Of a stretch of DNA of 64,000 bases, positions 1 through 6,919 are shown piece by piece. Numbering within the stretch: position 1 is the stretch's first letter; each line of letters begins with the position of its first letter. The notes under the pieces are model-generated. The model ran no database searches. It was given only the letters and a program-made list of their open reading frames with translations, and was not told where the DNA came from. The stretch covers positions 86,845 to 150,844 of the forward strand of contig ONKD01000005.1 of the NCBI GenBank assembly GCA_900318345.1, in the 5' to 3' direction. Source of the stretch: an uncultured Prevotellaceae bacterium. Its GTDB lineage: Bacteria > Bacteroidota > Bacteroidia > Bacteroidales > Muribaculaceae. The translations under genes and the position numbers were made by a program.

Positions 1-117
1 TAATAATTAAAATTTTTATTTAATTTATTAAATAATTTGTTTAAATTTCTCGGCCGTAGGCCGATATATGTAACGACATTGCAATTATGACACAGCCTCT
101 ACAAACTGAAACAAAAT
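1..117. other. AT-rich leader with small GC hairpin
   Basis: No gene is visible here. Bases 1-50 are almost pure A/T. They are followed by a perfect 5-bp hairpin with a GTA triloop at 51-63 (CGGCC-GTA-GGCCG). It may be the tail of a gene lying upstream of the window or a transcribed leader of the next gene. No -7 element of the TAnnTTTG type was seen. Confidence 0.4.
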
Positions 118-558
118 ATGAAAAAGACGATTATCATTGCGGTCATCATGCTGCTCGTAGCAGGCACAGCATCGATGGATGCCCGTACAAAGAAAGGTAC
201 CAAGAAAGCTAAAGCCGGCACAACTCAGGTGATTTACACTGGCGACATCGCCAGTAAGGTGATTGGCTACAACGGAACCACACCGCTCAATATCACCGTC
301 AAGAACGGAGTCATCGAGAATATCGAGGTGCTTGAGAACCAGGAATCACCGAGCTACCTCAAGCGCGCCACCGCTAAGGTGCTGCCACAGTACATCGGTA
401 AAACCGTCGCTGAGGCCAAGAAACTCAAGGCCGACGTTGCAACCGGCGCTACCTATACCAGCGAGGCCCTCATCAAGAACATCCAGATGGGACTCGAGAA
501 GGTGAAATCGACAACTGCCAAGAAATCGGCCACAAAGAAGAACAAGAGACGTCGCTGA
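118..558 (+). CDS. secreted FMN-binding domain protein
   Basis: A 146-residue protein with an N-terminal signal peptide (about residues 1-22) and one FMN-binding domain (PF04205 type) at about residues 37-127. The motif TGATYTS at residues 109-115 matches the flavinylation consensus [ST]GATxxT; in this family ApbE attaches FMN covalently to the last Thr/Ser, here T114 or S115. The C-terminal tail (about 128-146) is very Lys/Arg-rich, and so is the segment after the signal peptide. Such domains occur in extracytosolic electron-transfer chains, so a small periplasmic flavoprotein is likely. The electron partner is unknown and no ApbE gene lies in the window. It stands alone: a terminator follows at once. 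Confidence 0.8.
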   Translation: MKKTIIIAVIMLLVAGTASMDARTKKGTKKAKAGTTQVIYTGDIASKVIGYNGTTPLNITVKNGVIENIEVLENQESPSYLKRATAKVLPQYIGKTVAEAKKLKADVATGATYTSEALIKNIQMGLEKVKSTTAKKSATKKNKRRR

Positions 559-577
559 TCGTGAAACCATTATCAAG

Positions 578-615
578 AACCGTATGTGTCCATCAAGAGA
601 TACGTACGGTTTTTT
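578..615 (+). terminator. intrinsic terminator after FMN-binding gene
   Basis: A 12-bp stem (AACCGTATGTGT with ATACGTACGGTT, including two or more G-U pairs) encloses a 10-nt loop and is followed by a run of six T. It lies 20 bases after the stop of the FMN-binding gene and separates it from the sigma-factor operon. Confidence 0.8.
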
Positions 616-677
616 GATGGAATGTGATGCAAGATTTGCCCTTTTGATTGTTTAAGGAGTAAACGATATAAAGTCCA

Positions 678-1223
678 GTGACCGAGCAACAAATCGTCAT
701 CGGTGTGAAGAACGGGGACCGGGAGGCCATGCGCGAGATGTATGACCTGCTGGCAGGGTCGGCCATGTCCACCGCCATGCGATACCTGGGCGACAGCGAT
801 GACTGCCGTGACGTGTTGCAAGAGGGCTTTCTCAAGGCCTTCTCCCGCATCGGGGACTTTGGCTACCGTGGTGAGGGGTCGCTCAAGGCCTGGGTGACAA
901 GAATTGTCGCCAACGACGCCATCAACCTGTTGAAACGTCGTTCACGGCTCACGTTTATCGATACCCACGAGGTAGATATTCCTGACGATGAGCCACCCGA
1001 TGTCAATCATATCCCACCTGAGGAAATCAACCGCATGATTGCCTCATTGCCAATGGGATACCGCATCGTGTTCAACCAATATGTGTTTGAGCACAAGAGC
1101 CACAAGGAAATCGCCCGTTCACTGGGCATCAGGGAGAATTCCTCGGCATCCCAATTCCTGCGAGCCAAGCGACTGCTGGCCAAGATGATTCACCAATATC
1201 AACAAAACCACGATGAAGGATAA
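678..1223 (+). CDS. ECF-type RNA polymerase sigma factor
   Basis: A 181-residue extracytoplasmic-function sigma factor. Region 2 spans about residues 22-88, with the region 2.2 core DCRDVLQEGFLKAF. Region 4 spans about 115-175 and has a helix-turn-helix (KEIARSLGIRENSSASQFLRAKRLL). The start is GTG at 678: a stop codon lies three codons upstream and the next ATG would remove the conserved N-terminus, so GTG is forced. A purine-rich AAGGAG sits about 20 bases upstream, too far for a good ribosome binding site. The 3' end overlaps the next gene by 11 bases, implying coupled translation with its probable regulator. Target promoters are unknown. Confidence 0.9.
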   Translation: MTEQQIVIGVKNGDREAMREMYDLLAGSAMSTAMRYLGDSDDCRDVLQEGFLKAFSRIGDFGYRGEGSLKAWVTRIVANDAINLLKRRSRLTFIDTHEVDIPDDEPPDVNHIPPEEINRMIASLPMGYRIVFNQYVFEHKSHKEIARSLGIRENSSASQFLRAKRLLAKMIHQYQQNHDEG

Positions 1224-2427
1224 AGACTGGATAGAACAACTGCAAGACAAGATGGATGGCCACCAGGAGCCCGTCCCGGGCGGCTTGTGGCAGGACATCG
1301 AGAAGCGCCTGCCCGAGCGAGAAGCAGAGCGACACCCGCTGATGGGTGGATGGAGACGCTATGCCGCTGCGGCCGCACTGGTAGCGGCTGTTATTGGCAT
1401 CGGCAGTCTATTGTGGCATGGTAGCGACACGACGGTCGATGAGCCAGCCATCACATCGGCTCCGCCCGTAGAGATTGCCCCCGAGCCTCAAGCCACGCAT
1501 GAACTGCTGGGTCACAATGAGGAAGTCGCCCGTGATATTGATGAACCGACTGCTACCCCTGGAGCACACCATTCAATTCCTGCCAGCAAGGTGGCGACTA
1601 CAGCCAGCGACAACGCTTTCATAGCCCAAGCCAGCGGCCACGAGCAAGAGGAACAGCCCGCTCAAGCGGCTAGCGAGACAAGTCCTGCTGAGACGCCCAT
1701 TGAACAAGCCCCGCAACCGATGGAACAACGCAACCAAACTCACGCCAAGGAGCCCTCAACCACCACTATGCCGCATCAGTCTATCCTGCCTAAGTTCAAG
1801 AAGACGGGCATTACCGTGGGCCTGTATGCGTCTAACAGCGTCAAGCCTGAATGGTCGTCCGCCAGGGACTACGCATACGCGAGTGACGCAGTCTACTCAT
1901 CCAATGGAGGCAAGCCGTACGGCACTTATTTTTCCGAGGATATCTTCAGTGCTAACCACCATGCACCGATATCCATGGGGTTGAGTGTGCGTCTGCCGCT
2001 GACCGACCGCCTGGCGTTGACAAGCGGCTTGGTCTATACGCGGCTCAAGTCGGACTTCACCTCGTCTCGCCGACATCGTGAGCAGACGCTGCACTATCTG
2101 GGCATCCCCCTGGGCGTGACCTATAACGTTTGGGGATATAAGCGGTTCAACCTCTATGCCGTCGGTGGTGTGCAAGCCGACGTCAATGTCAAGGCGACCC
2201 TCAAGGAATCTGGCCAAGCCAACAGCCTCAGCATCGGCAAAGACCGCGTACAGTTCTCGGCATTGGTCGGGCCGGGCGTGCAACTTGATTTGTCCCGTGA
2301 TTTCGGCATATATGTTGAGCCAACTGCGCGCTACTACTTCAACAACGGGAGCAATGTCGCCAATTACTACAAGGATAAGCCCTGGAACATCAATTTCAAC
2401 GCAGGCCTGCGCCTTTCACTGCAATAA
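1213..2427 (+). CDS. anti-sigma-like N-terminus joined to outer-membrane beta-barrel
   Basis: A 404-residue protein of three parts. Residues 1-47 are soluble and charged, like the short cytoplasmic ends of Bacteroidetes anti-sigma partners. Residues 50-68 form one hydrophobic helix. Residues 69 to about 195 are a Pro/Glu/Ala/Thr-rich low-complexity linker. The last 200 residues are alternating beta strands resembling the PF13568 outer-membrane barrel family. It overlaps the sigma factor gene by 11 bases, which supports a role in controlling that sigma factor. Read literally, the protein would be anchored in the inner membrane, cross the periplasm with the linker, and end as an outer-membrane barrel. 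The barrel could instead be a soluble beta domain. There is no cleavable signal peptide. Confidence 0.65.
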   Translation: MKDKDWIEQLQDKMDGHQEPVPGGLWQDIEKRLPEREAERHPLMGGWRRYAAAAALVAAVIGIGSLLWHGSDTTVDEPAITSAPPVEIAPEPQATHELLGHNEEVARDIDEPTATPGAHHSIPASKVATTASDNAFIAQASGHEQEEQPAQAASETSPAETPIEQAPQPMEQRNQTHAKEPSTTTMPHQSILPKFKKTGITVGLYASNSVKPEWSSARDYAYASDAVYSSNGGKPYGTYFSEDIFSANHHAPISMGLSVRLPLTDRLALTSGLVYTRLKSDFTSSRRHREQTLHYLGIPLGVTYNVWGYKRFNLYAVGGVQADVNVKATLKESGQANSLSIGKDRVQFSALVGPGVQLDLSRDFGIYVEPTARYYFNNGSNVANYYKDKPWNINFNAGLRLSLQ

Positions 2428-2437
2428 CAACTCTCGG

Positions 2438-2461
2438 TTTCAGAGGAATTTCGTAACTTTG
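2438..2461 (+). promoter_or_regulatory. promoter of 2H phosphoesterase gene
   Basis: The -7 element TAACTTTG is at 2454-2461, with a weak upstream GTTT about 14 bases before it. It lies about 27 bases before the start codon and just past the preceding stop. Confidence 0.55.
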
Positions 2462-2488
2462 CCCTCGTCATCCAATTCATTTATTGCT

Positions 2489-3013
2489 ATGAAGAGTTAT
2501 ATAGAGATAAAGGTGCCTATTACCTTTGACGAGTATTGGTTCAGGCAGTTGCGTGACCTGCTGGATAGCGTGGACATCTGCTGGCAACGTGGGTATTATC
2601 ATATCACGATGGCTTTCCTGGATTATGCGCCCGACAACGTTAATATCGTGCCCGGCTTGAACGAGATATTGAGTGACGCGATAGCGCCCGTTATCACATT
2701 TGACAAGCTGGACGCTTTTGCGTCAGGCTATCACAGGCAGGTCATCCACCTCACGACCACCGATGCCCCACAGGACTTCCTGGACCTGGTGGATGATATC
2801 AGGCAGTATTTCCTGGCCAAGGGCTGCAAGATGCAGTCAGATTTCAAGTTGCATGTCACCCTGGGCAGGGTTCAGGACCCCAGAATGAACGTGCACAAAC
2901 TCCAGGACATCATCTCACAGGTGGACCTGACCACGATGACGCTGACGCTCACCGGTGTCGAGTACCGCGTCTTTCGTGGCAAGACGCTCGGCCTGTGGCG
3001 GCTGCCTGAGTGA
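2489..3013 (+). CDS. 2H phosphoesterase / LigT-like RNA ligase family protein
   Basis: A 174-residue cytoplasmic protein with the two HxT motifs that define the 2H phosphoesterase superfamily: H38-I-T40 (in YHITMAFL) and H122-V-T124 (in LHVTLGR), about 84 residues apart as expected for the bilobal fold. Family members open 2',3'-cyclic phosphates or hydrolyse 2',5' linkages in RNA or nucleotides; the substrate here cannot be told. The reading frame is open far upstream into the preceding gene, but ATG 2489 is chosen because a -7 element (TAACTTTG) lies just upstream and the conserved fold begins here. It is a single-gene unit. Confidence 0.82.
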   Translation: MKSYIEIKVPITFDEYWFRQLRDLLDSVDICWQRGYYHITMAFLDYAPDNVNIVPGLNEILSDAIAPVITFDKLDAFASGYHRQVIHLTTTDAPQDFLDLVDDIRQYFLAKGCKMQSDFKLHVTLGRVQDPRMNVHKLQDIISQVDLTTMTLTLTGVEYRVFRGKTLGLWRLPE

Positions 3014-3110
3014 TAGCACATATTTTTAGTCGGGCCATGCAAGATTTCATGGGATGGTTGTTTATAAGACAGAAACACCAATCAAATAACACATCAAAAC
3101 CGACAAGACT

Positions 3111-4373
3111 ATGAAGTATTTTTGGAAACCTATTCTGATGGCCTGTATGCTGCTGGGCGTGCTCACGGCCTGCAGCGACGACAATGGGGAGGTAGTGGTC
3201 GACATGCTTCCCAAGTTAAGGCCTATCACCCTCACTGTCGAACAGCAGCAGATGAGGGATAACAACAACGAGTTTGCCTGCCGGCTGTTCCGCACCATCA
3301 ACGAGCAGAAGGGCGGCGACAGCAGCGTCATCGTGTCGCCCATCAGCGTGACCTACATGCTGGGCATGCTCAACACGGGTGCCGATGGCCAGACGCGCCA
3401 GCAAATCACCGACGTCCTGGGGCTAGGCAACTCCGTCCAGGAAATCAACGAGTACTGCAAGAAAATGATTGACGAGGCGCCGCTGGTTGACCCCAGCGTG
3501 ACCGTCCAAATCGCCAACTGCATCAACGTGAACTCGGCCCTGGGACTCACCCTCGTGCCGCAGTTCAAGACCGACATGCAGAACTACTACAATGCCCAAG
3601 TCGAGGAGCTGGACTTCAACAAGAGCAGCAGCCTGGACAAGATCAACGACTGGTGCAAGAAGAACACCGACGGCATGATTCCCACCATCCTTGACAAGCT
3701 CAATTCCAGTGCCGCGATGTATCTGTTGAACGCCATCTACTTCAAGGCGACGTGGACCGAGAAGTTTGACCCCAAGGACACCCGCGACATGGACTTCACC
3801 ATGCCCGACGGCTCGACCCGCCAGCACAAGATGATGCACCGCAAGGCGTTGGCTGACTACGCCAAGAATGACCTGTGCGAGATGCTCTACCTGCCCTACG
3901 GCAGCAAAGGCTACGGCATGTATGTCCTGCTGCCTGTTGAGGGCAAGACCGTGGACGACGTCATCCAGGGCCTATCGGCCGACGGCGTCGAGCAGCAAGT
4001 GTTCAACATGGAGCCCCATGAGGTGGATATCCTGATGCCACGCTTCACCATCAGCAGCGAGACCATGCTTGACAGGGTGCTTCCGGCGATGGGCATGCCA
4101 CTGGCCTTCAATCCCTTTTATGCCGAATTCCCCAATATGGCCCAGGGGCAAAACCTCTATGTGTCGATGATGAAGCAGAAGGCCAAAATCGAGGTCAACG
4201 AGGAGGGTACCAAGGCATCGGCTGTCACCATCGCCGAAATGGGTTTTGCTACTGCCCCACCCCCTCCCCATTACCAGCAGGTGGACTTCCACGCCACGCG
4301 TCCCTTTGTCTATTACATCATCGAGAGCGGCACCCGCTCCATCTTCTTCATGGGAACCTATTGTGGAAGTTGA
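3111..4373 (+). CDS. serpin-family protease inhibitor lipoprotein
   Basis: A 420-residue protein with a lipoprotein signal (lipobox LTAC near residue 21) and a full-length serpin domain. The reactive-centre hinge EEGTKASA at residues 364-371 keeps the small residues needed for loop insertion, so it should be an inhibitory serpin. Counting P17 at E364 puts the P1-P1' bond at A380-T381, with M377 and F379 close by; this suggests elastase-like or chymotrypsin-like targets (inference). The loop is followed by a run of four prolines. The end PFVYYIIESGTRSIFFMGTY is typical of serpins. Miropin of Tannerella forsythia is a known Bacteroidales lipoprotein serpin. It probably protects the cell surface from host or self proteases. 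Transcribed alone and followed by a terminator. Confidence 0.93.
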   Translation: MKYFWKPILMACMLLGVLTACSDDNGEVVVDMLPKLRPITLTVEQQQMRDNNNEFACRLFRTINEQKGGDSSVIVSPISVTYMLGMLNTGADGQTRQQITDVLGLGNSVQEINEYCKKMIDEAPLVDPSVTVQIANCINVNSALGLTLVPQFKTDMQNYYNAQVEELDFNKSSSLDKINDWCKKNTDGMIPTILDKLNSSAAMYLLNAIYFKATWTEKFDPKDTRDMDFTMPDGSTRQHKMMHRKALADYAKNDLCEMLYLPYGSKGYGMYVLLPVEGKTVDDVIQGLSADGVEQQVFNMEPHEVDILMPRFTISSETMLDRVLPAMGMPLAFNPFYAEFPNMAQGQNLYVSMMKQKAKIEVNEEGTKASAVTIAEMGFATAPPPPHYQQVDFHATRPFVYYIIESGTRSIFFMGTYCGS

Positions 4374-4374
4374 C

Positions 4375-4459
4375 AGTGAACAGTTAATAGTTGACAGGTA
4401 TATAAATAAAAAAGTAGCCGAAGGGAAAACTTGGCTACTTTTCTATTTAACTGTTCACT
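4375..4459. terminator. bidirectional terminator between convergent genes
   Basis: The core is a 10-bp hairpin, AAAAGTAGCC (4410-4419) with GGCTACTTTT (4433-4442), giving A/T flanks on both sides. It is nested inside a second perfect 12-bp inverted repeat, AGTGAACAGTTA (4375-4386) with TAACTGTTCACT (4448-4459). The outer arms contain degenerate AACTATT/AACTGTT heptamers like the array at 62258. It serves the serpin gene (+) and the gene ending at 4466 (-). Confidence 0.8.
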
Positions 4460-4465
4460 GCTAAC

Positions 4466-4915
4466 TTATTCGGGATTGGTTTTGATATCAAAAATAATCT
4501 TGGCGTTCTCGGCAATGGCCTCGATGGGCGAGCCGGCGGGGATGACGCTCTCGGTCGAAGCCAAGTCGGGGTTGGCATACTGGTCGATGATATCGTCAGC
4601 CTCACCATAAACTGACACTTGCACAATGTTGAAATTGTTCCAATCATCGGTGAACTTATACAGGGTCAACTTGTAGGCAACGGTCTTGTCATAGCCACGC
4701 TCACTGGTATAGGCAGCGCGAGACTCGGGCAGGTCATATGAGTTACGCACCCACACCAAAAAGCTCTGTCCGTTATCAGTCGTGTAAATGTCAGGGTTGA
4801 GCGAGATGGTCTCACCATTAGAGGACATCACGTCAAACCAATCGGTGGCCATTGCCGTGGGAGCGCTAAGCATCAACGCCACGGCTGCCACTAAAGTCAC
4901 AAAAAATCTTTTCAT
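4466..4915 (-). CDS. small secreted protein, surface-adhesin-E-like
   Basis: A 149-residue exported protein of uncertain role. The start is ATG at 4915, giving a clean signal peptide (MKRFFVTLVAAVALMLSA, cleaved after AMA); the longer reading frame has no signal and would start upstream of the promoter. The mature part reads WFDVMSSNGETISLNPD...VWVRNSY and is spaced like the surface-adhesin E family (PF16747: W, then Asp-x-x-x-Ile, then VW at mid-length). That match is by eye only. Expressed alone from a good promoter at 4952-4985. Confidence 0.6.
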   Translation of the reverse strand: MKRFFVTLVAAVALMLSAPTAMATDWFDVMSSNGETISLNPDIYTTDNGQSFLVWVRNSYDLPESRAAYTSERGYDKTVAYKLTLYKFTDDWNNFNIVQVSVYGEADDIIDQYANPDLASTESVIPAGSPIEAIAENAKIIFDIKTNPE

Positions 4916-4951
4916 CGTTATATTTAATGTTATTGATTGTGTCGATGGACG

Positions 4952-4985
4952 CAAAGGTATAAAATTTAATGATATGTCCATCAAA
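4952..4985 (-). promoter_or_regulatory. promoter of the adhesin-E-like gene
   Basis: On the minus strand the -33 element TTTG (4985-4982) is followed after 22 bases by the -7 element TACCTTTG (4959-4952). The start codon is about 37 bases downstream. Confidence 0.7.
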
Positions 4986-5094
4986 TTACAGCAACTTTAA
5001 CAAGTTTAGCATCTGTTGCGTTGCTAGGGCTACCAGAAACAAGTAAAGTGTGAGAACAGATTGGTGCAAAATAGCAGAAAAAAGCTATAATTAT

Positions 5095-5126
5095 TTGTTC
5101 AATTCAATAAATCTATATACTTTTGC
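5095..5126 (+). promoter_or_regulatory. orphan plus-strand promoter
   Basis: The -33 element TTTG (5095-5098), a 20-base spacer and the -7 element TACTTTTG (5119-5126) match the Bacteroidetes consensus as well as any promoter in the window. No protein gene follows on this strand. Confidence 0.65.
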
Positions 5127-5129
5127 CAA

Positions 5130-5190
5130 TAATATGATACTTTTTTCCTAGCAAAGCTGCCTCGTTGTGAAACGGGGCGCTTTTTCTTGT
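5130..5190 (+). ncRNA. candidate very short RNA ending in intrinsic terminator
   Basis: A transcript from the promoter at 5095-5126 would start near 5130-5133 and end at a strong hairpin at 5154-5185: AAAGC, one bulged base, GCCTCGTT, a GTGA loop, AACGGGGC, GCTTT, then T-rich sequence. The RNA would be only about 55 nt. It contains a 5-codon reading frame (ATG 5135 to TAG 5152) just before the hairpin. It could be a small RNA, a decoy, or an attenuator left without its gene. No known family was recognised. Confidence 0.4.
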
Positions 5191-5290
5191 CTTCCTGTCA
5201 AGTGACCCAATGCACATCATAATAAAAAACACGTGGACCAACTGTGGCCCACGATCAATTAATATACACGGTAAAAATACATTGTATGGT

Positions 5291-5322
5291 AAATGAAAAA
5301 CTCACGTTTTGAGTGCGTGAGT
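5291..5322 (-). terminator. terminator of sigma / Spy-like operon
   Basis: A 7-bp hairpin (ACTCACG at 5300-5306 with CGTGAGT at 5316-5322) is followed on the minus strand by TTTTTCATTT. It lies 24 bases past the stop of the Spy-like gene. Confidence 0.7.
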
Positions 5323-5345
5323 TCTTCTGGGTTTAGTCTTTTATC

Positions 5346-5783
5346 TTATTTCTTGTTGCGTTTCTTGGAAAGCATCTCGCGAGTGAATTTCCCCTCGGCC
5401 AGCTTGAGCTGGAAAAGTTGTTTCTTGGTGAGGATTTTTGAGAATTTCTCAAAGTACTTGGCCTCGATGTCCCCTTCCTGGATGCGGGTGTTAGACAAAG
5501 CCGAGGCTGCAGCCTCATAATCGCGGTCGGTGGGGTTTTTCTTCTTCTCGACCTCATTGGCCAGGGCACGGGCGTTGCGGTTCACCTGGTAGATCTCACG
5601 CTCCATCTGCTCGTACAAGGGCATGAACTGCTTCTGTTGGGTGGGGGTGAGACCCAGTTCCTCGATGATCATCTCATGCTTGGCCTGATACATGTCGGTC
5701 GCAAACTTGGTGCGGCTGTTTTGGGCCGATGAGGCAAGGGTGATCGCCAGTGCAAACAGCAATATTGTGACTATTCTTTTCAT
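5346..5783 (-). CDS. Spy/CpxP-like periplasmic protein
   Basis: A 145-residue exported protein. The signal peptide is MKRIVTILLFALAITLASSA. The rest is predicted helical and highly charged. It contains a LTPTQQKQF segment near residues 45-53, which matches the LTxxQ motif of the Spy/CpxP family. Those proteins are periplasmic chaperones or stress sensors. It is the last gene of a three-gene operon, 16 bases after the membrane protein and downstream of the ECF sigma factor, so it is likely an output or feedback component of that envelope-stress regulon (inference from position). Confidence 0.72.
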   Translation of the reverse strand: MKRIVTILLFALAITLASSAQNSRTKFATDMYQAKHEMIIEELGLTPTQQKQFMPLYEQMEREIYQVNRNARALANEVEKKKNPTDRDYEAAASALSNTRIQEGDIEAKYFEKFSKILTKKQLFQLKLAEGKFTREMLSKKRNKK

Positions 5784-5799
5784 AGGTCAAATCCTCCTT

Positions 5800-6201
5800 T
5801 TATTTGGTCTCGACAGGGATCTCTTCCTCGTTGCTCATCATCACCGAGTCCTCATAGTTGAGGATGTCATAGTCACTGACCGACCCGCTCATGATGAATT
5901 CGTCAACGTTATTATCGTCGTACAGTTGCTCGGCTACCGCCTTGATGCTCTGCAGGCTGCTAGTGTTGGAGAAGTGGCTGAACACCGACATCATGCACCA
6001 GACGCCTGCAAACATGGCAGCCATGTAAACCAGAGGTTTAAGGCGTTGCCACATCGTGGGCTTGGCATCAACCGGAGTGATTTCAACGTCGGGAAGCATC
6101 TCGGCCATCCGCTGGTTGAAATCGGCAAAGTAATTCTCGGGTACCTTAAACCCCGGGTTTTTACCGTATTTATTCAATAATGTGGAGTCATCATTTTTCA
6201 T
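5800..6201 (-). CDS. single-pass membrane protein, probable anti-sigma partner
   Basis: A 133-residue protein with a soluble N-terminus, one membrane helix (about residues 58-76, PLVYMAAMFAGVWCMMSVF) and an acidic C-terminal half. The N-terminal segment FKVPENYFADFNQRM resembles the FKVPExYF motif seen in small membrane proteins that follow ECF sigma genes in Bacteroidales. No zinc-binding anti-sigma motif is present. The start is ATG 6201; the frame extends nine codons further but this ATG gives the usual protein. It lies 53 bases after the sigma gene. Role as anti-sigma factor is inferred from size, topology and position. Confidence 0.6.
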   Translation of the reverse strand: MKNDDSTLLNKYGKNPGFKVPENYFADFNQRMAEMLPDVEITPVDAKPTMWQRLKPLVYMAAMFAGVWCMMSVFSHFSNTSSLQSIKAVAEQLYDDNNVDEFIMSGSVSDYDILNYEDSVMMSNEEEIPVETK

Positions 6202-6254
6202 AACGTCTATTTGACTAGAGATTGCCAATAAAGTTTAATGGGTGATAATAAAAA

Positions 6255-6815
6255 TTATTCTGTTTCACCTAAAAACTGTTCGATCTTCTTGACGGCATGA
6301 TGATAGGACGCCTTGAGCGCACCCTCGCTAGTGCCCAGGATCTCGCTCATCTGGTCATATTTCATCTCGTCATAGTAGCGCAGGTTGAACACCAGGCGCT
6401 GTTTCTCGGGTAGGGAGGCAATGGCCTTCTGGAGGTTGATTTGGGCTTGGTCGCCATCAAACCACTCGTCGCTCTCGAGCTGGTTGACCAGGAAACTCTC
6501 GTCATCGTCGATCGAGAGTTGGTTCATCACCTTCTTCTTGTTGACAAAGGTGATGCTCTCGTTGATGGCTATCTTGTAGAGCCATGTCGAGAGTTTGGCA
6601 TCGCCACGAAAGTTGTCGATGTTGGTCCATGCCTTGAGGAATGTGTTCTGCAGCACGTCATTGGCATCGTCGTGGTCGATGACCATGCGGCGGATTTGCC
6701 AGTAAAGCTGAGAACTGTAGTGTTCAATGACTTTACCGAAAGCCGCCTTGCAGGTGCGCTGGTCGTGCAGTTGCTCAACTATCGCTTCCTCGTCATATTT
6801 TTCGCGTGATGCCAA
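6255..6815 (-). CDS. ECF-type RNA polymerase sigma factor
   Basis: A 186-residue sigma-70 family protein. Region 2 is at about residues 24-92 (DANDVLQNTFLKAWTNIDNFRG, then STWLYKIAINESITF), and region 4 at about 130-182 (LPEKQRLVFNLRYYDEMKYDQMSEILGTSEGALKASYHHAVKKI). The only possible start is TTG at 6815: a TAA lies five codons upstream and the next ATG is residue 44. It heads an operon with a membrane protein and a Spy-like protein, the usual layout of an envelope-stress ECF system. It is not close in sequence to the other sigma factor at 678. Confidence 0.9.
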   Translation of the reverse strand: MASREKYDEEAIVEQLHDQRTCKAAFGKVIEHYSSQLYWQIRRMVIDHDDANDVLQNTFLKAWTNIDNFRGDAKLSTWLYKIAINESITFVNKKKVMNQLSIDDDESFLVNQLESDEWFDGDQAQINLQKAIASLPEKQRLVFNLRYYDEMKYDQMSEILGTSEGALKASYHHAVKKIEQFLGETE

Positions 6816-6840
6816 AGCTGTATTTTTTTATTTGAGGGTG

Positions 6841-6848
6841 TAAAGATA
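6841..6848 (-). promoter_or_regulatory. possible -7 element of the ECF operon
   Basis: The minus strand reads TATCTTTA, one base off the TAnnTTTG consensus, 26 bases before the TTG start. No clear -33 element was found. Confidence 0.35.
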
Positions 6849-6919
6849 GCAAAAAAAATGCCAATCGTCCCAAGAAAGCCCACATTTTTATGTTTTTTTT
6901 AGCAATTTCCTTCGCCATA

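Larger units (their letters stand above)
4986..5290. other. gene-free spacer with orphan promoter and terminator
   Basis: No protein gene is visible in this spacer. It holds a plus-strand promoter and terminator less than 100 bases apart (separate entries). It also has a weak hairpin around 5231-5252 (CGTGG with CCACG). The remainder is AT-rich. Confidence 0.5.

Noticed and set aside
2156..2488. Upstream extension of the 2H phosphoesterase frame into the barrel gene
   Set aside because: The extension has no homology to the fold, overlaps a gene on the same strand, and lies before the -7 element at 2454.
4375..4459. Inverted repeats as ends of an insertion sequence
   Set aside because: Only about 60 bases lie between the arms, no transposase is present, and the inner hairpin is a normal terminator.
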